In this document: in pieces, positions 10,990 to 25,439 of the stretch
Numbering within the stretch: the stretch's first letter is position 1
Layout: every line of letters begins with the position of its first letter
Source: Dastarcus helophoroides
Lineage: Eukaryota > Arthropoda > Insecta > Coleoptera > Bothrideridae
Direction of reading: 5' to 3'
NCBI GenBank assembly: GCA_028583605.1
Contig: CM053327.1
Location: forward strand, 37,270,126-37,334,125
Length of the DNA: 64,000 nucleotides
Translations under genes and position numbers: made by a program
Notes under the pieces: generated by a model
Seen by the model: the letters and a program-made list of their open reading frames with translations, nothing else
What the model was told of the DNA's origin: nothing
Database searches by the model: none

Positions 10990-12180
10990 TAATTGTAGAG
11001 AATTATTCAAGTATATTTCTTAACATTAACTTGTCTGTGTTTCTTTAATTTCTGGTCAAATAATCATATTTAGGTGTAAATATGTTATTTATTATTATTA
11101 TATACATATTATATATATGAAAGTTTTATATAACTATGTTTTATTGTATTTATAATCATGTAAAATGTTTTATAATAACTTTTATACAATTGTATAAAAA
11201 TGTCATAAATTATTACTGATGATTTGTCTTTCATTTCCATTTCCTGTGGATATTTGAGTGGAAAATTCAACTTTCCTTTCCAAATATGACTTTTGTTCTA
11301 AATGGTGAATTTTTCCTCAACAACATTTAAATGAAAAAGTAAAAATTCCAAAAAAAGACTTTTTGGCAAATTGCGTGTTTTTTTAAACTCGCCTTTTTCC
11401 GAAAACTGCTACTGTTTTTCACAAAATTCGACCTTTGAAAAGTTTGACTTTTTTTCGATTTATCGACACTTTTCAAGTTTTTCCAACCTGAATTTTGATT
11501 TTTTAAAAATTCTGCTTTTTCTCCAAATTCGTCTTTTTTCGAAATTACGACATTAAAGTCCTATTTTTCCAAATTGTTTCTCTTTGAAATTCGGATATTA
11601 TGTAGAAATTTTGATCATTTTCTCGAAATTTTGACGATATTTTTCGAATTCACCTAATGTCAGGCTTTTACTGCATTTTTTTCTAATTTAACCTTCTAGA
11701 TTTCCAAGTTTCTCCAAATTCATCTTATTCTCGAAATAATATCAAATTTCGACGTTTTGTTTTTAAAAATTTCTGCCTCATACTTACAGATTTTTGTCAA
11801 AATTCATTTCTTTTTTCAAAACTTGAAACGAAATTTTAATAAAATGTTGTAATTCTGAGAATATGTTTAGAACATTTGGAGAAAAAGCTTTCTTGTAAAT
11901 TTCGATTGTGTTAAAATTTAAATAAAATAATATTCTGAGAGAAATATTTCTGAGTATTTCAAATTTGTTGGCAAAATTCGTCTTTGAAAATTTCGACTTT
12001 TTTTAGGAAAACCAGCATTTTTCGAAATATTTTGAAAGGTTCGGGTTTCATTTCAAATTTAATGTTCTTACTGTTTTCTAGAAATTCCGCTTTTTTCGAA
12101 ATTTAGACATTAATTTGGAAATTCGACCCCCAAGTTCGTACACGTCAGTTTCAGTGAAAATACACAATGTACTTAGCAAG
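10990..12180. other. intergenic AT-rich degenerate repeat
   Basis: No gene is seen. From about 11270 the sequence is made of diverged words of the type tttcgaaatttcgac, seen in longer arrays elsewhere. Two TCAGT words at about 12146 and 12152 resemble arthropod initiator elements, but I cannot link them to a transcript. Confidence 0.5.
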
Positions 12181-12194
12181 AAGATTTTCTGGAT

Positions 12195-12760
12195 TTGTTT
12201 TTTTTGTTGACAATCAATTCTCAAAATAATTGCTGCCCTCCTCTAAAGGAAATCCTGTCTTCGCCCGCGGAAAATTGCGCTGATCAAGTGGACGCAAAGC
12301 CCATCAATGATTTTGGTGGATGCGTCCTGAAGCAGAGCTCCTTGGCGTCCAAAATGGCGTACGCTTTTGGTCTATTCGCTTCGCCATCTATACTTTATTC
12401 AATCAACGAAAAGTGTAATAATTAGGAAAACATACTGGGGAAAAAGGGTAAAGTTTTACAACAAAATATTTAATCTATTGAAACGAAACCAGCTAGATTT
12501 CGAATTTAAAAACGAAATTTCGAAAAAAGCTGAAGATTTGATATTCAATCAAATATTTTGATGTGTTTGGTGGTTGATTTTAGGAAATAAAAACATTCTG
12601 GTATCCGGTAGCGATCGAAGTGCGCAACCTTTGTGGTATTTCTGGTTGTCTACCCACACACTCCACGCTTCCACTTCCTATTCACTAAACGACAGGAATT
12701 TAAAAATATCGCGCTAGATACGGAACTATTCAACAAAAACAATTAACAATGGACGGATTC
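12195..12760. other. unique, GC-richer segment, unassigned
   Basis: A less AT-rich, non-repetitive stretch includes an open frame containing CADQVDAKPINDFGGCVLKQ (about 12195-12425, plus). I do not recognise it, and no convincing acceptor/donor pair links it to the membrane-protein gene downstream. It could be a 5' exon or promoter region of that gene, or an old transposon fragment. Confidence 0.3.
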
Positions 12761-13028
12761 ACAATTCGCTAATTACCCAATATAAGCGTGATGTAACTTT
12801 TCCAATAAATTTTAAATTGATAAAATTTATCTTTCGCATTCACTTTTTAAATTAACTAATCTGATAAATCCCAAGATAAAGCATTGTCAACGACGTTTTC
12901 ATTATTTCTAGTTGTACGTTTGAATGGGTAACAATTCGCGAATGTAATTATTATAATTATGACAAGATCTTCCAAGGTTGGTACATGTCACGCTTTGAAT
13001 TTCACGAATAAAGTGCGATATTTTGCAG

Positions 13029-13821
13029 GAAGACACCATAATATGGATGTGTGGGGCCGCCATTGGCGGGGTGGCTATCGTAATATTGTTTTGTATTTAC
13101 GTCGTGATTAAAATATTTGATGTCGACAAGAAAATCGAAGAAATGAAGACGAACATCCGTCTGCAGTAAGTATAGCGAACTTTGTCATTTTTTGAAAAAA
13201 AGTGCTTTATACTTGAAATATGAATTGTTCTTATGTTTTACGTTTTTAAAAAGACGTTTGAGGTTTTCATTAGAATTTAACAATCGTCTAGATTTAAATG
13301 GGGCGAGCATATTTTGCCTTCACTCCCATTCTTAAAAATGCGTTGGAGTAATGACCATTTTCGAAAGAATTTCAAATCGTTTGTTTTCAACCGTATTTTC
13401 AAAAATATTTCCAAAACAAGTTACGTGTCGCAACTGACTGATTTCAATCGTTTTCTTACAATATTAGTAAATCATTTCAGAAAAATTTAAAATCGTAAAA
13501 CGTCCCCAATTTTTACTCACACTCTATATGTAAATTGCCTTTTGATTGTCTTCCAGAAATATCAGCGCTTCAGCGAAAGATGGTCTAGATCAGTTCGAAG
13601 CCGAACCAGATTATCAAATTCCGAGAGTAGAAGGACTCAGAAGAATACCTTTAAATGAACAAATTACCTTAGCAGCTGCCAATCCTAGTCCAAATTACAA
13701 AGCTTCGTAAGTATGCGTTTATCGAAAGCAATCGGTTTTGTTTAATAAACTATTTCTTGTTAACAGTACCACTCAACCTCCAAGATATCTTAACAGGGAT
13801 AGAGAAAGCGGGTTTTATTAA
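13029..13821 (+). CDS. small single-pass membrane protein, three exons (5' end uncertain)
   Basis: Exons 13029-13165, 13557-13706 and 13767-13821 join in phase with GT..AG introns (acceptors ttttgcag, ttccag, taacag; donors gtaagt, gtaagt). The product starts EDTIIWMCGAAIGGVAIVIL, whose hydrophobic run continues through FCIYVVIKIF as one membrane helix. A charged stretch (DVDKKIEEMKTNIRLQ), a soluble tail with EAEPDYQIPRVEGLRRI and the end RYLNRDRESGFY follow, then TAA at 13819-13821. An ATG at 13047 could start it (about 106 residues), but the open frame before it and the good acceptor suggest an upstream coding exon I could not find. I do not recognise the family. Confidence 0.72.
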
Positions 13822-15014
13822 CAAAAATGAATTGTTCATACAATTTTTCTAATCAGGTAATTCAATGCATGTGTTTTTATTTAATGCTTGAATTCACAAC
13901 GAAAATTGTAATCTAGGATTTAATTTTATAAAATTGATTTGTGTCACTAGTAATTAGAGTATTAAATTAATTTTTTTAAATTTATTTGTTTTGCTAACAC
14001 TATCATAATCCTTATCCTAACAGACATATAAATGCAAAAGTGTTAAAAGTCTTTTTATAATGTTGTTTTTTTGAAAATTTAAATTTTTTACTGGGATTTA
14101 ACCAACACTACCTAGATGAGGTGATAAGGGTTTTACTCAAAATGTTTACCTTCCTGTCTAGTATAATTGCCCATTAAACTCGAAGTGGTTAGATAATGAT
14201 TTTATAAATTTTAAATTTTTTCTTCAAGTTTTGTCTGTTTTCTTAACATTTTCTGTTTAGCAATTCTTTTTTGCAATTGTAGATTAGCTTCAATTCGTTT
14301 TTGAGTTTCGAAAATTTTGTTTGAATTTTTAAATTTGTTCTCAAAATTCTAAGAATACATTTCCAGTATTTTTCTTACATTGGACGTTGAATTCAATCAA
14401 CGCTTTGGACTTTTTGATTGTAGACTCAAACACTGTTGTTTTTCATTTTTTTTTCAAAATTTTCACTTTAGAGCAAGAAAAATTAACTCTTCTCAAATTT
14501 CAAGTTTAACGTCTATTTCTTTCCACATTTTCGGTTTAAACCAAATATGTTGTCCAATTTTTCTTAAAATGACCATTTAGTGTTTCCTAATTTCGACTTC
14601 TTCCTGTACTTTCGATACTTAATTCGAGATTTTTTGTAAATTCTGGATTGGCTTTCGAATTTCAAGCTTTTTTATATAATTCCAAGTTTACACCTTCGAT
14701 TATTGCTTTTTCTTTGAAACGTCTTCTTGGAAATTGAATTATTCTTGAAAATTGCTATTCCCAATTGATAATTTTGTTGTTGTTAAAATTGCAAGTTTAG
14801 GCAAGACATTTTTTTTCCAAAAGTTTCGACATCTTGGCTTTAAATTTGAGATTTCTTCTGAAAGTTTTCAATTTCTGCTTTTTTTGTGAAAAGTTCAACT
14901 TTAAACTGTTATTCATTTGTGTTCCAAAATATCCCCTTTTCCTATCAACATATTCAGAATTTTGATGCTCCAGAGATTTTGATTTTCGTTTTGATTTTTT
15001 AAATTTGTATAATT
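13822..15014. other. 3' region and AT-rich intergenic sequence
   Basis: After the stop there are about 300 bases of unique AT-rich sequence that may be 3' untranslated. From about 14200 the same degenerate tttcgaaatt-type words return. No coding region is supported. Confidence 0.5.
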
Positions 15015-18000
15015 CCTTAGGGAAGGGTTCATAGGAAAACAACTGCAATACTGATGAACACAACTTCTTAACAAAATATTATTTTGCCTAGGGACCTCTA
15101 AAAGCACATTTGTGAATTTTAGATTAGAGAATTTTTTACTGACAAATAATTGAAATACTGATAAACTTTTGATCTGAAACATTTACGAATTTTAAAAATT
15201 TTATGGGAATGTAACTACGCCACATGAACCACCAAATACCCAATTTTTTAACATAACATCATTTTGCCTTTGATTTTCCAAGAAGAGAATGTTTCGTGGC
15301 AAAGCAACTGAAATATTGATGAACTGCGAAATGTCTAACATTTTAGCTCAAAATTATTTTGATCAGGATGCTCCATAAGAGCAGTTGCGAAGTTTAGAGA
15401 ATATTTCATGGGAAAACAACTGCTATACTGATGAGACACCAAATACACAACTTCTTAGCATAATATTATTTTGCCTAGGGACCTCCAAGAGCCCATTTGT
15501 AAATTTTAGAGAATTTTTGCGAACAAATAATTGAAATACCGATAAACTACAAAATGCCCCAACTTTTGGCTTGAAACATTTTTAAAGATTTTATGGAAAA
15601 GTAATAACGCCAGATGAACCACCAAATGCCCAACTTTTTATCATAACATTATTTTGCCTTTGATTCTCCAAGAAGAGAATGTTCCGTGGCAAAACAACTG
15701 AAATACTGATGAACTTCGAAATGTGTAACATTTTAGCTCAAAATTATTTTGATCAGGATGCTCCACAAGAACAATTGTCAATTTTAGATAATATTTCATG
15801 GGAAAACAACTGCTATACTGATGAGACACCAAATACACAACTTCTTAGCAAAATACTATTTTACCTAGGGACCTCCAAGAGCCCATTTGTAAATTTTAGA
15901 GAATTTTTGCGAACAAATAATTGAAATACCGATAAACTACAAAATGCCCCAACTTTTGGCTTGAAACATTTGCGAATTTTAAAGATTTTATGGAAAAGTA
16001 ATAACGCCAGATGACCACCAAATGCCCAACTTTTTATCATAACATTATTTTGCCTTTGATTCTCCAAGAAGAGAATGTTCCGTGGCAAAACAACTGAAAT
16101 ACTGATGAACTTCGAAATGTGTAACATTTTAGCTCAAAATTATTTTGATCAGGATGCTCCACAAGAACAATTGCCAATTTTAGATAATATTTCATGGGAA
16201 AACAACTGCTATACTGATGAGACACCAAATACACAACTTCTTAGCAAAATACTATTTTACTTAAGGACCTCCAAGAGCCCTTTTGTAAATTTTAGAGAAT
16301 TTTTGCGAACAAATAATTGAAATACCGATAAACTACAAAATGCCCCTACTTTTGGCTTGAAACATTTGCGAATTTTAAAGATTTTATGGAAAAGTAATAA
16401 CGCCAGATGAACCACCAAATGCCCAACTTTTTATCATAACATTATTTTGCCTTTGATTCTCCAAGAAGAGAATGTTCCGTGGCAAAACAACTGAAATACT
16501 GATGAACTTCGAAATGTGTAACATTTTAGCTCAAAATTATTTTGATCAGGATGCTCCACAAGAACAATTGCCAATTTTAGATAATATTTCATGGGAAAAT
16601 AACTGCTATACTGATGAGACTCCAAATACACAACTTCTTAACAAAATATTATTTTGCCTAGGGACCTCCAAGAGCCCATTTGTAAATTTTAGAGAATTTT
16701 TGCGAACAAATAATTGAAATACCGGTAAACTACAAAATGCCCCAACTTTTGGCTTGAAACATTTGCGAATTTTAAAGATTTCATGCAGAAGTTATTACGC
16801 CAGATGAATCACTAAATGCCCAACTCTTTAACATAACATTATTTTGCCTATGATTCTCCAAGAAGAGAATGTTTCGTGGCAAAACAACTGAAATACTGAT
16901 GAACTTCGAAATGTCTAACATTTTGGCTCCAAATTGTTTTGAACAGGATGCTGCGTAAGAACAGTTGCCAATTTTAGAGAATATTTCATGGGAAAACAAC
17001 TGCAATACTGATGAATAACCAAATACACGACTTTTTAACATAATATTATTTTGCCTACGGACCTCCAAAAGCACATTTGTGAATTTTAGAGGATTTTTCG
17101 TGAACAAACAATTGAAATCCTGATGAACTACTAAACGCCCAAGGTTTGGCTTGAAACATTTGCGAATTTTAAAGATTTCGTGGAAAAGCAACTACGCCAA
17201 ATGAATCATCAAATACCCAACGTTTTAACATAACATTATTTAGCCTTTGATTCTCCAAGAAGAGAATGTTTCGTGGCAAAACAAGTGAAATACTGATGGA
17301 GTTCGAAATGTCTAACATTTTAGCTCAAAATTATTTTGATCAGGATGCTCCATAAGAACAGTTGCCAATTTTAGAGAAGATTTCATGGAAAAACAACTGC
17401 AATACTGATGGATCACAAAATATACAACCTTTTAACATAATATTATTTTTCGTACGGACCTCCAAGAGCACATTTGTGACTTTTAAAGGATTTTTCGTGA
17501 ACAAACAATTGAAATACCGATGAACTACAAAATGCCCCAACTTTTGGCTTGAAACATTTGCGAATTTTAAAGATTTCATGGGAAAGTAACTACGCCAGAT
17601 GAACCACCAAATACCCAACTTCTTAACATAACATTATTTTGCCTATGATTCTCCAAGAAGAGAATGTTTCCTGACAAAACAACTGAAATACTGATGAACT
17701 TCGAAATGTCTAACATTTTTGCACAAAATTATTTTGATCATGATGCTCCGTAAGAACAGTTGCCAATTTTAGAGAATATTTCATGGGAAAACAACTGCAA
17801 TACTGATGAATCACCAAATATACAACTTTTTAACATAATATTATTTTGCCTACCAACCTCCAAGACCACATTTGTGAATTTTAGAGGATTTTTTCGTGAA
17901 CAAACAATTAAAATACTGATGGACTACTAAATGCCCAACGTTTGGCTTGAACCATTTGCGAATTTTAAAAATTTCGTAGAAAATCACCACCATGGGAAAG

Positions 18001-19130
18001 TAATTACGCCAGATGAACCACCAAATACCCAACTTTTTAACATAACCTTATTTTGCCTGTGATTCTCAAAGAAGAGGATGTTTCGTGGCAAAACAACTGA
18101 AATACTGATGAACTTCGAAATGTCTAACATTTTGGCTCCAAATTATTTTGAACAGGATGCTGCGTAAGAACAGTTGCCAATTTTAGAGAATATTTCATGG
18201 GAAAACAATTGCAATACTGATGAATAACCAAATACACGACTTTTTAACATAATATTATTTTGCCTACGGACCTCCAAGAGCACATTTGTGAATTTTAGAG
18301 GATTTTTCGTGAACAAACAACAATACTGATGAAATACCAAATGGCCAACTTTTGGTTGAAACATTTGCACATTTTAAAGATTTCGTGAAAAATCAACTGC
18401 CAGATGAACCACCAAATACCCAACTTTTTAACATAACATTATTTTGCCTATGATTCTCCAAGAAGAGAATGTTTCGTGACAAAACAATTGAAATATGATG
18501 AACTACGAAATATCTAACGTTTTAGCTCAAAATTATTTTGATCAGGATGCTCCATAAGAACAGTTGCGAAGTTTAGAGAGTATTTTATGGAAAAACAACC
18601 TCAATACTGATGAACTACCAAATGGCCAGCATTTGGCTTGAAACATTTGCAAGTTTTAAAGATTTCGCAGGAAATCAACTGCCAGATGAACCACCAAATA
18701 CCCAACTTTTTTACATAACCTCATTTTGCCTATGATTCTCCAAGAAGAAAATGTTTCGTGGCAAAACAATTGAAATAGTGATGAACTACGAAATGTCTAA
18801 CATTTTAGCTCAAAATTATTTTGATCAGGATGCTCCATAAGAACAGTTGCGAAGTTTAGAGAATATTTCATTGAAAAACAACGGCAATACTGATGAATCA
18901 CCAAGAAAAAATTTTTAACATAATAATTTTTTGCCTACCGATCTCCAAGAGCACATTTATGAATTTTAGAGAATTTTTCGTGAACAAACAATCGAAATGC
19001 TGATAAACCCAACGTTTGGCCCAAAACTCTTGGGAATTTAGAAGATTTTTTAAGAAAACCATTACCAAGTGAACCACCAAATACCCAATTTATAACATAA
19101 CATTATTTTGCCTGGAATTCTCACAGAAAA
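15015..19130. repeat. complex satellite, about 397 bp higher-order unit
   Basis: Near-identical units start at 15641, 16037 and 16434 (spacing 396-397). Each contains several related sub-repeats with the hallmark aatactgatgaa spaced about 80-112 bases. Examples of the phrase lie near 15701, 15813 and 15925 before the next unit at 16097. Phrases such as ttgatcaggatgctcc and tctccaagaagagaatg occur once per unit. Similarity falls outward from 15.6-16.7 kb. Short open frames recur in every unit with no sign of selection. Confidence 0.93.
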
Positions 19131-22100
19131 GAATGATCCATGAGGACGTTTGTGAATTTTAGAGACAATTTTATTGGAAAACAACTGAAATGGTAATGAA
19201 CCATCAATTATCTAACTTTTTAGTGTAAAGTAATTTTGTCTTTAATGAGCCAAAAGATATTTGTGCAGGAAAAGAATGTTTCTTGTCAAAACAATTGAGA
19301 TATTGATGAATTAGCAAACGCTCAACATTTTAGTTCAAAATTAACTTGATCGGGATGCTCCATGAGAACATTTGCGAATATTAAAGAAGATTTCATGGGA
19401 AAACAACGGCAATACTGATGAACTACTAAATGTCCCAACCTTTTGATATAATATTATTTTGCTTATGGACCTCCAAGTGCAAATTTGTAAATTTTTCGTG
19501 AACAAACAATCGAAATACTGATAAATTACCAAAAGCCCAACGTTTGGCCCGAAACTCATTGGGAATTTAGAAGATTTTTTAGGAAAACCATTACCAAATG
19601 AACCACCAAATACCCAATTTGTAACATAACATTATTTTGCCTGCAATTCTCACAGAAAAGAATGATCTATGAGAACATTTGTGAATTTAGAGACAATTTT
19701 ATTGGAAAACAACTGCAATGGTAATGAACCATTAATTACCTAACCTTTTAGTGTAAAATAATTTTGTCTTTAATGATCCAAGAGACATTTGTGCTGGGAA
19801 AAGAATGTTTCTTGTCAAAACAATTAAAATACTGATGAATTACCAAATGCTCAACATTTCACCTAAAAATTAACTTGATCAGGATGGCTCCTTGAGAACA
19901 CTTGCGAATATTAGAGAAGATTTCATAGGTAAAGCAACGGCAATACTGATGAACCACGTAAATAGTCCAACCTTTTGATATAATATTATTTTGCCTATGG
20001 ACCTCCAAGTGCAAATTTGTAAATTTTTCGTGAACAAACAATCGAAATACTGATGAATTACCAAAAGCCCAACGTTTGGCCCGAAGTATTTGTAAATTTT
20101 AAAAACTTTGTTAGGAAAGCAATTGCCAAATGAACCTCCAAATGCAAAAATTTTTAACGTAACATTATTTTTCCCGTGAATTCTCCAAGAAAATAATTTT
20201 CATGGCAAAACCCTTGAAATACTAATGAACCACAAAGTATTCAGCATTTTAGCTCAAAATTATTTTGAGCAGGAATGCTCCAAGAGAACATTTGCACATT
20301 TTAGACAAAATTTCATGGGAAAACAGCTGCAATACTGGCGAACCACCAAATACCTAACTTTCTAACTTAAAATTATTTTGCCTTTGATATCCCAAGAGGC
20401 ATTTGTGTAAGAAGAGAATGTTTCGTGGCAAAATGATTGAAATACTGATGAACTACGAAATGTCCAACATTTGAGCTCGAAATTATTTTATTTAGGATGC
20501 ACCATGAGAACATTTGTGAATTTTAGGAAAGATTTCATAACTGAAATAGTGATGAATCATCAAATAGCTAAGTTTTTAGTAGAAAATAGTTTTATCTTTA
20601 ATGGTCTTAGACGCATTTGTGCAACAAGAGAATGTTTCTTGGCAAAACGAATGAAATACTGATGAACTACCAAACACTTAACATTTTAGCTCAAAATTAT
20701 TTTGATCAGGTTGCTCCATGAGTACATTTGAGAATTTTAGAGAAGATTTCATGGGAAAACAACTACAATACTGATGAGCCACCAAAAACTCAAGTTTTTC
20801 GTACAAAATTATTTTTCCTTTGATGGTCCAAGAGCCATTTGGGCAAGAAGAGAATGTTTCGTATCTAAAAATTAAAATACTAATGAACTACCAAACACTT
20901 AACATTTTAGATCAAAATTATTTTGATCAGAATGCTCCATGAGAACATTTGAGAATTTTAAAGAAAATTTCATGGAAAAACAACTGCAATACTGATGAAC
21001 CATCAAATATTTAACTTTTTAACATACTATTATTTTCTTTATAGACATCCAAGTGCAAATTTGTGTATTTTAGAGAATTTTTCGCAAACAAACATCTGAA
21101 ATACTGATGAACTACTACGCGCCCAACGTTTGGCCCAAAATATTTGCGAATTTTAAAGATTAATATTCAACTTTTTTACATAACTTTATTTTCCTGTAAT
21201 TTTCTAAGAAGAGAATGTCTTGTGTCGGAACAACTTAAATACTGATGAACTGCGAAATATCCAAGATTTTGGCTCCAAATTATTTGGATCAGAAGGCTCC
21301 ATGAAAACGTTTGCGAATTCTAGAGAAGATTTCATGGGAAAACAACGACAATACTGATGAACCATCAGATACCTTACTTTTTAGTAAGAAATTATTTTTC
21401 TTTTGATGGTCCAAGAGGCATTTGGGCAAAAAGAGAATGTTTGGTTGCAAAACAATTAAAAATTATTTTGGTCAGGATACTCCATGAGTATATTTGAGAA
21501 TTTTAGAGAAGATTTCATGAGAAAACAACTGCAATACTGATAAGCCACCAAATACCCAAGTTTTTCGTACAAAATTATTTTTTCTTTGATGGTCCAAGAG
21601 CCACTGGGACAAGAAGTGAATGTTTCGTGGCAAAACAATTGAGATACTGATGAGCCACAAAATATTCAACATTTTAGCTCAAAATTATTTTAATCAGGAT
21701 GCTCCATGAGAACATTTGTGAATTTTGGAGAAGATTTCATTGGAAAACAACTGCAATATTGATGAACCACCAGATCCCTAATTTTTAAGTACGCATTTAA
21801 GCAGTGTTTGGGCAAGAAGAGAATGTTTGGTAGTGAAACAATTGAAATACGGATGAACGAGCCACCAAATATCCAACTATTTCGTACAAAATTATTTTTC
21901 CTTTGATAGTCCAAGAGATATTTGGGCAAGAAGAGAATGTTTGGTTGCAAAACAATTGAAAATTAATTTGATCAGGATCCCTCATGAGAACATTTGGGAA
22001 TTTTAGAGAAGATTTCATGGGAAAACAACTGCAATACTGATGAGTCACCAAATCCTCAACTTTTTCGAACAAAATTATTTTTCCTTTGATGGTCCAAGAT

Positions 22101-25100
22101 GAATTTGGGCAAGAAGAGAAGACAATTGAAAATTATTATGATCAGGATGCTCCATGAGTACATTTGAGAATTTTAGAGAAGATTTCATGGGAAAACAACT
22201 GCAATACTGATGAGCCACCAAATCCTCAACTTTTTCGTACAAAATTATTTTTTTTTTGATGGCCCAAGAGCCTTTTGGACAAAGAGAGAATGTTTCGTGG
22301 CAAAATAATTGAAATATTGATGAACTACTAAAACTTAACATTTTAGCTCAAAATTATTTTGATCAGGATGCTCCAAGCGAATGTTAGAGAAGATTTTATG
22401 GAAAAACAACAGCAATACTGATGAACCCCCAAATACCTAACTTTTTAACATAATATTATTTTGCCTATAGACCTCCAAGTGCAAATTTGTGGATTTTAGA
22501 GAATGTTTTTCAAACAAACAGCTGAAATACTGATAAACTACTACGCGCTCAAAGTTTGGCCCAAAATTTTAAAAAATTTCGTGGGTTAACATATATGCCG
22601 GATGAACTACCAAATATCCAGCTTTTTCACATAGCCTTATTTTTCCTATAATTTTCCAAGAAGAGAATATCTCGTGCCGAAACAACTTAAATATTGATGA
22701 ACTGCGAAATGTCCAAGATTTTGGCTCAAAATTATTTTGATCAGGATGCTCCATGAGAACATTTGGGAATTTTAGAGAAGATTTCATGGGAAAACACTTG
22801 CAATAGTGATGAACCACCAAATACCCAACTTTTTCGGATACAAAATTATTTTTCCTTTGATGGTTCAATAGCCACTTGGACATGAAGTGAATGTTTCGTG
22901 GCAAAACAATTGAGATACTCATGAGCCACAAAATATTCAACATTTTAGCTCAAAATTATTTTAATCAGGATGCTCCATGAGAACATTTGTGAATTTTGGA
23001 GAAGATTTCATGGGAAAACACTTGCAATAGTGATGAACCACCAAATACCCAACATTTTCGGATACAAAATTATTTTTCCTTTAATGGTCCAAGAGCCATT
23101 TGGGCAAGAAGAGAATGTTTCGTGGCAAAACAATTGAAATACTGATGAGTCACAAAATACTCAACATTATTTTAATCTGGATGCTCCATGAAAACATTTG
23201 TGAATTTTAGAGAAGATTTTATGGAAAAACAACTGCAATATTGATGAACCACCAAATACCTAACTTTCTAGTACGCATTTAAGAGGCATTGGGACAAGAA
23301 GAGAATGTTTGGTTGCAAAACAATTGAATAACTGGTGCACTGCGAAATACTCAAGACTTTAACTTAAAATTATTTTGATCAGGATGCTCCATGAAAACAT
23401 TTCAAAATTTGGGAGAAGATTTCATGAGAACATGAAAACAACTGCAATACCCAACTGCAATACAGATGAGCCACCAAATATCCAACTTTTTCGTACAAAA
23501 TTATTTTTCCTTTGATGGTCCAAGATAAATTTGGGCAAGAAGAGAAGACAATTGAAAACTATTATGATCAGGATGCTCCATAAGTACATTTGAGAATTTT
23601 GGAGAAGATTTCATGGGAAAACAACTACAATAGTGATGAGCCACCAAAAACCCAACTTTTTCGTACAAACTTATTTTTCCTTTGATGGTCCAAGAGCCAC
23701 TTGGGCAAGAAGAGAATGTTTCGTGGCAAAACAATTGAGATACTGATAAGCCACAAAATATTCAACATTTTAGCTCAAAATTATTTTGATCAGGATGCTC
23801 CATGAGAACATTTGCGAATTTTAGAGAAGATTTCATGGGAAAACGACTGCAATATTGATGAACCACCAAATATCTAACTTTTTAGTACGCATTTAAGAGG
23901 CATTTGGGCAAGAAGAGAATGTTTGGTGGCAAAACAATTGAAATACTGATGGACTACGAAATACTCAAGATTTTAACTCAAAATTATTTTGATCAGCATG
24001 CTCCATGAGAACATTTTAAAATTTTAGAGAAGATTTCATGGGAACATGAAAACAACTGCAATACCCAACTGCAATACTGATAAGCCACCAAATATCCAAC
24101 TTTTTCGTACAAAATTATTTTTCCTTTGATGGTCCAAGATAAATTTGGGCAAGAAGAGAAGACAATTGAAAATTATTATGATCAGGATGCTCCATGAGTA
24201 CATTTGAGAATTTTGGAGAAGATTTCATGGGAAAACAACTACAATATTGATCAGCCACCAAAAACCCAACTTTTTCGTACAAACTTATTTTTCCTTTGAT
24301 GGTCCAAGAGCCACTTGGGCAAGAAGAGAATGTTTTGTGGCAAAACAATTGAGATACTGATGAGCCACAAAATATTCAACATTTTAGCTCAAAATTATTT
24401 TGATCAGGATGCTCCATGAGAACATTTGCGAATTTTAGAGAAGATTTCATGGGAAAACTACTGCAATATTGATGAACCACCAAATATCCAACTTTTTAGT
24501 ACGCATTTAAGAGGCATTTGGGCAAGAAGAGAATGTTTGGGGGCAAAACAATTGAAATACTAATGAACTACGAAATAATCAAGATTTTAACTCAAAATTA
24601 CTTTGATCAGGATGCTCCATGAGAACATTTACGAATTGTAGAATGGGAAAACAACTGCAATACTGATGACCCACTAAATGCTCAACTTTTTAGTACAAAA
24701 TTATTTTTCCTTTGATGGTCCAAGAGCCATGAGGGCCATTTGGTGACAAAACAATTGAGATACTGATGAACCATAATATATTCAACATTTTAGCTCAAAA
24801 TTATTTTAATCAGGATACTCCAGAAGAAAATTTGCGAATTTTAGAGAAGGTTTCCCGGAAAAACAATTGAGATACTGATGAACCATAATATATTCAACAA
24901 TTTAGCTCAACATTATTTCAATCAGGATGCTCCAGAAGAACATTTGCGAATTTTACAGTAGGTTTCATGGAAAAACAATTGAGATACTGATGAACCATAA
25001 TATATTCAACATCTTAGCTCAAAATTATTTTAATCAGGATGCTTCATGAGAACACCTGCGAAATTTAGAGACGGTTTCATGGAAAAACAACTCCAATACT

Positions 25101-25430
25101 GATGAACCGCCAAATACCTAACTTTTTGGTGTAAAATTATGTTTCCCTTGAAGGTCCAAGAGGCATTTGGGCAAGAAAATAAAATTTCGTAGGAAAATAA
25201 TCGAAATACTGATGAACCACGAAATATTCAATATTGTAGCTTAAAATTATTTTAATTAGAATGATCCTATGAGAACATTTGCTAACTTAGAGAATAGTTT
25301 TAGGGAAAACCAACTACAATACTGCTAAAGCACCAAGTACCTAACCTTTTAGCATAAAATATTTTGCCTTTGATGATCCAAGTGGCATTTGTGAATTTTA
25401 GAAAATATTTCATATCAAAACAACTGAAAT
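19131..25430. repeat. complex satellite, diverged block with a 614 bp unit near its end
   Basis: The same sub-repeat words as in the block before continue but are more diverged and differently ordered. Two long near-identical stretches at 23501-23734 and 24115-24348 give a 614 bp period. A run of short units with gagatactgatgaacc follows at 24740-25030. The whole array from 15.0 to 25.4 kb is in one orientation and separates the small membrane-protein gene from the sim side. Confidence 0.9.
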
Positions 25431-25439
25431 ACCTCAAAT

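Noticed and set aside
12195..12425. 76-codon frame as a first exon of the membrane-protein gene
   Set aside because: No paired splice donor leads in phase to 13029, and I recognise no homologue. Kept only as an unassigned segment.
15641..24348. Recurring 60-90 codon minus-strand frames (for example with SSVFQLFCHGTF)
   Set aside because: They are the satellite unit read in translation. They break freely between units and show no sign of selection.
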